Shown: one piece after another, positions 59,874-64,000 of the stretch
Numbering within the stretch: position 1 is the first letter of the stretch
Layout of the letters: each line of letters opens with the position of its first letter
NCBI GenBank assembly: GCA_025998675.1
Contig: AP024673.1
Span: 1,267,221-1,331,220 of the forward strand
Direction of reading: 5' to 3'
Source: Fimbriimonadales bacterium
GTDB taxonomy: Bacteria > Armatimonadota > Fimbriimonadia > Fimbriimonadales > GBS-DC
Length of the DNA stretch: 64,000 nucleotides
Position numbers and translations under genes: made by a program
The notes under the pieces: model-generated
What the model saw: the letters and a program-made list of their open reading frames with translations, nothing else
Database searches by the model: none
Told to the model about the DNA's origin: nothing

Positions 59874-61271
59874 ATGCAACCCTATACCATCACACTCATT
59901 CGCGGCGACGGCATCGGTCCCGAGATTGCAGAAAGCGTTATCGAGGTGTTCGAAGCCGCTGAAACGCCCATCCGCTGGGAGGAAGCCCATGCCGGGCTGG
60001 CATGCCTCGAACGCTATGGAACCCCCATCCCCGAAGCGACGCTCGAATCGATTCGGCGCAATCGCGTCGCGCTCAAGGGTCCCACCACCACACCGATTGG
60101 CGGTGGGCATCGGAGCATCAATGTCGCCATCCGCAAGGCGTTCGAACTGTTCGCGAATGTGCGTCCCGCGCGCTCCATCCCCGGCGTGCAGACGCGCTAC
60201 AACGATATCGACCTGATTCTGGTGCGCGAGAACATCGAGGACACCTACGCGGGGGTCGAATACTGGCAGACGCCCGATGTCGCCGAGTCGCTGCGCCTGA
60301 TTTCGCGCCCCGGCTCGTCGGCGGTCATCCGCTACGCATTCGATCTGGCGCGACGGCTCGGCAGGCGTAAGGTCACCTGCGTCCACAAGGCGAACATCCA
60401 GAAGATTTCCGACGGGCTGTTTCTGGAGTGTTTCCGCGCGATTGCCGCTGAGTACCCCGATATAGAGAGCGACGATATTCTGGTGGACAACGCCTGCATG
60501 CAGCTGGTGATGCGCCCGGAGCGGTTCGATGTGCTGGTGCTGCCGAACCTGTTTGGCGACATCGTGAGCGACTTGTGCGCGGGGTTGATTGGCGGGCTGG
60601 GCGTCGCGCCGGGCGGCAACATCGGCAACGGCTACGCGGTGTTCGAGGCTGTCCACGGCTCCGCGCCCGATATTGCGGGCAAGGGCGTCGCCAACCCGAC
60701 GGCGTTCCTGCTCTCGGCGGTGCAGATGCTCCATCATCTGGGTCTGCATGGCGACGCAGAGCGCATCGAGAACGCCCTGCGCTATACGCTTGTGTCGGGC
60801 ATCAAGACGCGCGATCTGGGCGGCAACGCCAACACGCGCGAGTTCACCCGCGCGGTTGTCAGCAACCTGCCCCCGCGCAGCCAGTCGCAGGCGCAGAACG
60901 CGCCTGTGCAGGAGCCGTACCGCACGCCGATGCTCGCGCCGCGCAGTACCGACGCCGAAGGCTGGCAGACCGTGGGGGTGGACCTGTTTTTCCACGCGCT
61001 GCAGCCGCCGACCGACCTGCCCCCACAGATTGGCGCGGCGCGCCTGCACGCCCTCTCGAATCGCGGCGTCGCGCTGGAATCGCACGCGGTGGGCGACCGC
61101 TACCTGCTGAACTGGTTCCGCGCGCGCTATGTGTCCGAGACGCCGCTCAGCGAGGCGGAGGTCAACGCGATTGTGGAGACGCTCGCCCCGCGCCTGCACT
61201 GGACAACCATGCAACGGCTCTACCGTACGCGCGAGGGCGTGAACCTGTTCAGCCCCATCCAGACAGATTAA
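59874..61271 (+). CDS. icd: Isocitrate dehydrogenase with C-terminal extension
   Basis: The 465-residue protein has the decarboxylating dehydrogenase fold: IRGDGIGPEI, substrate loop GGGHRSINVAIRKAFELFAN (Ser-x-Asn, isocitrate type), NIQKISDG, and NLFGDIVSDLCAGLIGGLG with its metal aspartates. After residue 335 an extra domain of about 120 residues follows, as in Thermus-type isocitrate dehydrogenases. A TATAAC (59860-59865) ends 8 bases before the ATG. Oxidises isocitrate in the TCA cycle. Confidence 0.9.
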   Translation: MQPYTITLIRGDGIGPEIAESVIEVFEAAETPIRWEEAHAGLACLERYGTPIPEATLESIRRNRVALKGPTTTPIGGGHRSINVAIRKAFELFANVRPARSIPGVQTRYNDIDLILVRENIEDTYAGVEYWQTPDVAESLRLISRPGSSAVIRYAFDLARRLGRRKVTCVHKANIQKISDGLFLECFRAIAAEYPDIESDDILVDNACMQLVMRPERFDVLVLPNLFGDIVSDLCAGLIGGLGVAPGGNIGNGYAVFEAVHGSAPDIAGKGVANPTAFLLSAVQMLHHLGLHGDAERIENALRYTLVSGIKTRDLGGNANTREFTRAVVSNLPPRSQSQAQNAPVQEPYRTPMLAPRSTDAEGWQTVGVDLFFHALQPPTDLPPQIGAARLHALSNRGVALESHAVGDRYLLNWFRARYVSETPLSEAEVNAIVETLAPRLHWTTMQRLYRTREGVNLFSPIQTD

Positions 61272-61278
61272 AATGGAA

Positions 61279-61305
61279 CGCCCCGCCACATCGCTGGGCG
61301 GGGCG
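61279..61305 (+). terminator. Terminator-like hairpin after icd
   Basis: CGCCCCGCC pairs with GGGCGGGGCG across a short loop, followed by CGGTCTTTC. It also lies downstream of the convergent PEP-CTERM gene. Confidence 0.6.
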
Positions 61306-61346
61306 CGGTCTTTCGCAGCGTCGCTCAGTCCGAGCAAATCAAATCA

Positions 61347-62030
61347 TCATTTCTTCGCGCGTCGGCGCAGCAGCAGTCCCGCCAATCCCGCGCTCAGCGC
61401 CAGCATGCTCGCAGGCTCCGGCACCCAGTCCTGCTCCACGGTCAGCAGGGAGGCGACCGAGGTTCCCGGGGCAGGCGCGCCATCGATGTGGACGATGAAG
61501 CTCTCGATGACCTGCAGGTTCGCGGACGGCGCCGCCAGCGGGATATAGACATTGAAGCCGACATTTCCATCGGCGCCGCCCGGATAGCCAGCCCCACTGA
61601 ACACGCCGCTGCCGTTATAGAGAATCTGGCTGGTGTTGCGATCGACCACCTTCTTCGTCCAGATGATTTGCCCCAGTTCGAAGACAAACCCCTGCACCAC
61701 GAAGTTGAAGCCCGTGAGCGGGACTGCGCCCGAAATGGTGTACGCCGCCGTGTAGGTGCCGCCTTTGAAGGATGTGCCGTCGCCCGCGATAATCGGATGC
61801 GGATTGCCCAGCGCCGTCAGGAAGGTCACCTGCGGCAGGCTGCTGACGGTCACGGTCGCCGGCGAGAACAGCGGTCCCGAAGTGTTGATAATGAACGGCA
61901 CATTCGTTGATGTAGACGGCGGGAAAAATACGCCGCTGCTGTTGGTGACGCTAACCGTCCAGCCACTGGCGAACGCCGCTGAGACCGCCGCTACGGACAG
62001 CACGATACCGAAAAGCTTAAACCCTTTCAT
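61347..62030 (-). CDS. PEP-CTERM exported protein
   Basis: The ATG at 62028-62030 follows GGAGG by 9 bases and gives 227 residues with a signal peptide (to about residue 21), a beta-rich body and the tail Val-Pro-Glu-Pro-Ala-Ser, hydrophobic helix, then Arg-Arg-Arg. Third PEP-CTERM protein of the window; its tail is nearly identical in layout to those at 30048 and 56843. Body function unknown. Confidence 0.88.
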   Translation of the reverse strand: MKGFKLFGIVLSVAAVSAAFASGWTVSVTNSSGVFFPPSTSTNVPFIINTSGPLFSPATVTVSSLPQVTFLTALGNPHPIIAGDGTSFKGGTYTAAYTISGAVPLTGFNFVVQGFVFELGQIIWTKKVVDRNTSQILYNGSGVFSGAGYPGGADGNVGFNVYIPLAAPSANLQVIESFIVHIDGAPAPGTSVASLLTVEQDWVPEPASMLALSAGLAGLLLRRRAKK

Positions 62031-62124
62031 CCTGTTGTACCTCCGAGTAAGATTAGACGCCGTTTGTGCCTGCCATACGATGGCGGGCATCGAGTATCAC
62101 GACATCCACACTTAAAGACTCAAA

Positions 62125-62149
62125 AAACCCCGCAAAGCGGACAGGGTTT
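62125..62149. other. Small imperfect hairpin upstream of tRNA-Arg
   Basis: AAACCC pairs with GGGTTT, with an alternative inner CCGC/GCGG stem. It could end transcription reading toward tRNA-Arg or be a cruciform. The rest of the 62031-62199 gap shows only the PEP-CTERM leader. Confidence 0.35.
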
Positions 62150-62199
62150 AAAGCGATTTGTGCGATTTTTGGGGCGAATTGGGGCAATCGCGCGTGGAG

Positions 62200-62205
62200 T
62201 ATAAT
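62200..62205 (+). promoter_or_regulatory. -10 box of tRNA-Arg
   Basis: TATAAT 12 bases before the tRNA 5' end; the -35 region is weak (TTGGGG at 62179-62184, 15-base spacer). Confidence 0.65.
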
Positions 62206-62217
62206 TAATCCACCCGC

Positions 62218-62293
62218 GCCCCCGTAGCTCAATGGACAGAGCAGCGGCCTTCTAAGCCGTTGGTTGTGGGTTCGAATCCCGCCGGGGGCGCCA
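62218..62293 (+). tRNA. tRNA-Arg(TCT)
   Basis: Acceptor GCCCCCG pairs with CGGGGGC, with CCA encoded. The anticodon loop TTCTAAG gives TCT (reads AGA). D and T arms are standard. Confidence 0.95.
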
Positions 62294-62416
62294 GTAGTGT
62301 ATGCAACGCACGCCCCCCACTACCGATTGCGTTTTCGCCTCTTTTCAGCCGTGAGAGAAAGCTATGCAGCGCAGTGGCCTGAGCGGCTCTGTTGCAAGGA
62401 TGGTTGTTCCGCCTTC

Positions 62417-62571
62417 TGATACCAATTGGCGGGTCATCGTTGGCAAAGCGGCGCTTCCGCGCATGCTGAAGCTCCCGCTTCAGCACTCCAAAGTAGCAGG
62501 GCGCGGGCAACAGTACGCCTCTGCAGGTATGCACGAAGCAAGTATGCAGTCCGCCGCGCCGATTGGTCTCA
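62417..62571. repeat. MITE-like family A element with partial core C
   Basis: Left end TGATACCAATTGGCGGGTCA; right end GCCGATTGGTCTCA. Part of core C lies at about 62450-62492. The last three bases (TCA, 62569-62571) form the stop codon of the GH127 gene on the minus strand. Confidence 0.72.
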
Positions 62572-64000
62572 CACCGCAGGCAGCCACACGCGCATGGGGC
62601 ACGGGCGGCGGTGGTCCCACGCATAGTAGGGAATCGCGCGGAAGGGCTTGAGGGGGCGCGCCCCCAGCGGGCGATAGAGCGCGTCGCCCCACGCCTCGTC
62701 GCTCTCTAACAGTTCTGCCGTGCCCTCCAGCGCGACAATCCCGCCCAGCAGTTCAGCCTCCCAGACGCTGTGGAGGGGGTGGTCGCGCCGAATGGCTATC
62801 CGCTCCAGCGGCGCGGGCTGGTCGCACTCTTCGAGGCAGTAGACGAGGGGGCCGCGCTGAATCGCCGCCTGCCAGCGGTCGGCGTCCACGCGCGGATGCG
62901 CCTCCATCAACGCAGGCGCCATCGGCAGGCGCAGCTCCAGCGCGTCATCGGGCGTCCAGTCGTGTTCCACAACCGCGTAGCCCGACTCGATGCGCAGCGG
63001 GATCAGGTTGCCGTTCATGCGCAGTTCGGGCGCACGACACCATTCGGGAACCCGCAGCATCAGGCGTCGCGGCGCGCCCACAGGCACACGAATGGTCGCC
63101 GTCTCCTGCCAGGGGTAGCCTGTGCGCAGCTCCAGCGTCAGCGGCGCGCCGTTCAGCGTCGTGTTCACCCGACTGCCGATATACAGGTTCACATACAGCG
63201 CGTCGTCGCCCTGCGCGTAGATGTAGTCGCCCAGTGAGGCAATCAGCCGCGCGATGTTCGGCGGACAGCACGCGCAGCCGTACCAGCCCTTGCGGTGGTG
63301 CGTCCCGTCGCTCTCCAGCGGGTTCACATAGAAAAAGCGTTTGCCGTCCAGCGAAACGCCCGCCAGCGCGCCGTTGTAGAGCGCGCGCTCCAGCGCGTCG
63401 TAGAAGCGCGCCTCGCCCAGCAGCAGCCCCAGCCGATGCGCCCAGAAAATCAGCGCAATCGACGCGCAGGTCTCCTGATACGCTGTGCGGTTGGGCAGTT
63501 CGTAGTCGGCGGTGAAGCCCTCGTGCTTGGGTTCGTTGCCAATCCCGCCCGTGATGTAGCGGCGGCGGGAGATGGTATTGTGCCACACGCGCAGCAGCAT
63601 CTGCAGCAGCCGTTCGCGCAGCGCGGGGTCGCTGGTCTCGGCGGCGAGGTCGGTCGCGCCCGCAAACAGATACGCCGCCCGCACCGCATGCCCGACAATC
63701 TCCTGATGTTCCAGCAGGGGCAGGTTGTCCTGCCAGATGGCGCCGTCGTACTGCTCCAGTGGCGTGTTATGCTCCTGCGCGAAAATCTTCTTGCCGCGAT
63801 TGAGCAGGAAAAATTCAGCCAGCCGCTGGTAGCGCGGCTCGCCCGTCGCGTGGGCGAGTCGAAACAGCGCGAGTTCGATCTCGGGATGCCCGCAGTAGCC
63901 CAGCCGCTTGTTGGGTGCGTCGCCGAAGACCGAGTCGATGTAATCGGCGAAGCGTCGGGCGATATTCAGCAGGCGTTCGCTGCCTGTGGCGTAGTAGTGC
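62569..64000 (-). CDS. GH127-family beta-L-arabinofuranosidase, 5' end outside window
   Basis: The frame is open to the window edge (477 codons visible). It begins with HYYATGSERLLNIARRFADY and GHPEIELALFRLAHATGEPR, then the catalytic barrel with YELPNRTAYQETC and CACCPPNIAR, matching the Zn-thiolate cluster (Glu, Cys, Cys, Cys) of HypBA1-type enzymes. It releases L-arabinofuranose from plant glycans or extensin-like chains. The first 100 or so residues are missing. The stop is within a family A element end. Confidence 0.92.
   Translation of the reverse strand, partial: HYYATGSERLLNIARRFADYIDSVFGDAPNKRLGYCGHPEIELALFRLAHATGEPRYQRLAEFFLLNRGKKIFAQEHNTPLEQYDGAIWQDNLPLLEHQEIVGHAVRAAYLFAGATDLAAETSDPALRERLLQMLLRVWHNTISRRRYITGGIGNEPKHEGFTADYELPNRTAYQETCASIALIFWAHRLGLLLGEARFYDALERALYNGALAGVSLDGKRFFYVNPLESDGTHHRKGWYGCACCPPNIARLIASLGDYIYAQGDDALYVNLYIGSRVNTTLNGAPLTLELRTGYPWQETATIRVPVGAPRRLMLRVPEWCRAPELRMNGNLIPLRIESGYAVVEHDWTPDDALELRLPMAPALMEAHPRVDADRWQAAIQRGPLVYCLEECDQPAPLERIAIRRDHPLHSVWEAELLGGIVALEGTAELLESDEAWGDALYRPLGARPLKPFRAIPYYAWDHRRPCPMRVWLPAV

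Noticed and set aside
58557-61337. A 926-codon open frame on the minus strand
   Set aside because: It is antisense to pepF and icd, both of which have full catalytic motifs; the frame is open only because of high GC codon bias.
62218-62571. Integrated island at tRNA-Arg
   Set aside because: No integrase or repeat of the tRNA 3' end is found; the nearby repeat is a family A element with its own termini.

Overview
This is GC-rich, gene-dense bacterial chromosome. Several features suggest a diderm, probably thermophilic bacterium, and an Armatimonadota-like lineage is my best guess. They are three PEP-CTERM proteins, a minor-pilin cluster, flagellar hook genes, a diaminopimelate and MEP-pathway gene set, a fused IspDF, a bacterial Trm1, Uma2 and baeRF proteins, and abundant small palindromic repeats. 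The lineage is inference; no 16S gene is present. At least 18 genes have a TANNNT box, usually preceded by GG, ending only 6-10 bases before the start codon, so many messages here are probably leaderless.

Layout. 1-3.5 kb: a partial lipoprotein, a coiled-coil nuclease-fold protein, rlmN, an LptC-like lipoprotein and tenA. 3.6-7.5 kb: four prepilin-like genes plus a small membrane protein. 7.5-17.2 kb: a baeRF protein, a secreted helical protein, a PIN-TRAM membrane protein, ispDF, hpf, an NhaC-type antiporter, Uma2, a Tat-type Fe/Mn superoxide dismutase and lysA. 17.4-25.5 kb: a membrane protein, a broken TPR/antitoxin locus, ABC1 kinase, a phasin-like protein, a sugar aminotransferase, a nucleotidyltransferase, three tRNAs (Pro, Val, Ala), a HAD phosphatase, a polyprenyl synthase and a UbiE/MenG methyltransferase (the last two fit quinone synthesis).

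25.5-29.9 kb is the most unusual region. Two tandem genes encode a beta-class DNA methyltransferase fused to an Mrr-type nuclease. Their outer parts are almost identical, but the central target-recognition part differs. The pair lies between inverted copies of a MITE-like terminal repeat, with four-fold 56-bp repeats upstream of each gene.

30-64 kb: PEP-CTERM protein, fused peroxiredoxin/redoxin, ruvA, a TPR protein, two methyltransferases flanking a Lon-N protein, a tatA-unknown-PqqD-FtsX operon, a lectin/dockerin protein, a truncated MerR gene, a large metzincin protease, GH116, a glycosyltransferase-TPR protein with a MerR regulator, trm1, a HEAT protein, a DD-carboxypeptidase, the fliK-flgD-flgE trio, a HAF-repeat PEP-CTERM protein, an M3 peptidase, icd, a third PEP-CTERM protein, tRNA-Arg and a partial GH127 arabinofuranosidase.

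Intergenic gaps are dominated by two short inverted-repeat element families. Family A ends in TTATACCAA/TTGGTATAA. Family B ends in TAAGTGCC/GGCACTTA. Both can carry the same palindromic core C (TGGAGTGC...GCACTCCA); some family A copies carry a REP-like sequence D instead. These elements supply stop codons, truncate a regulator, and in one case contribute coding sequence.
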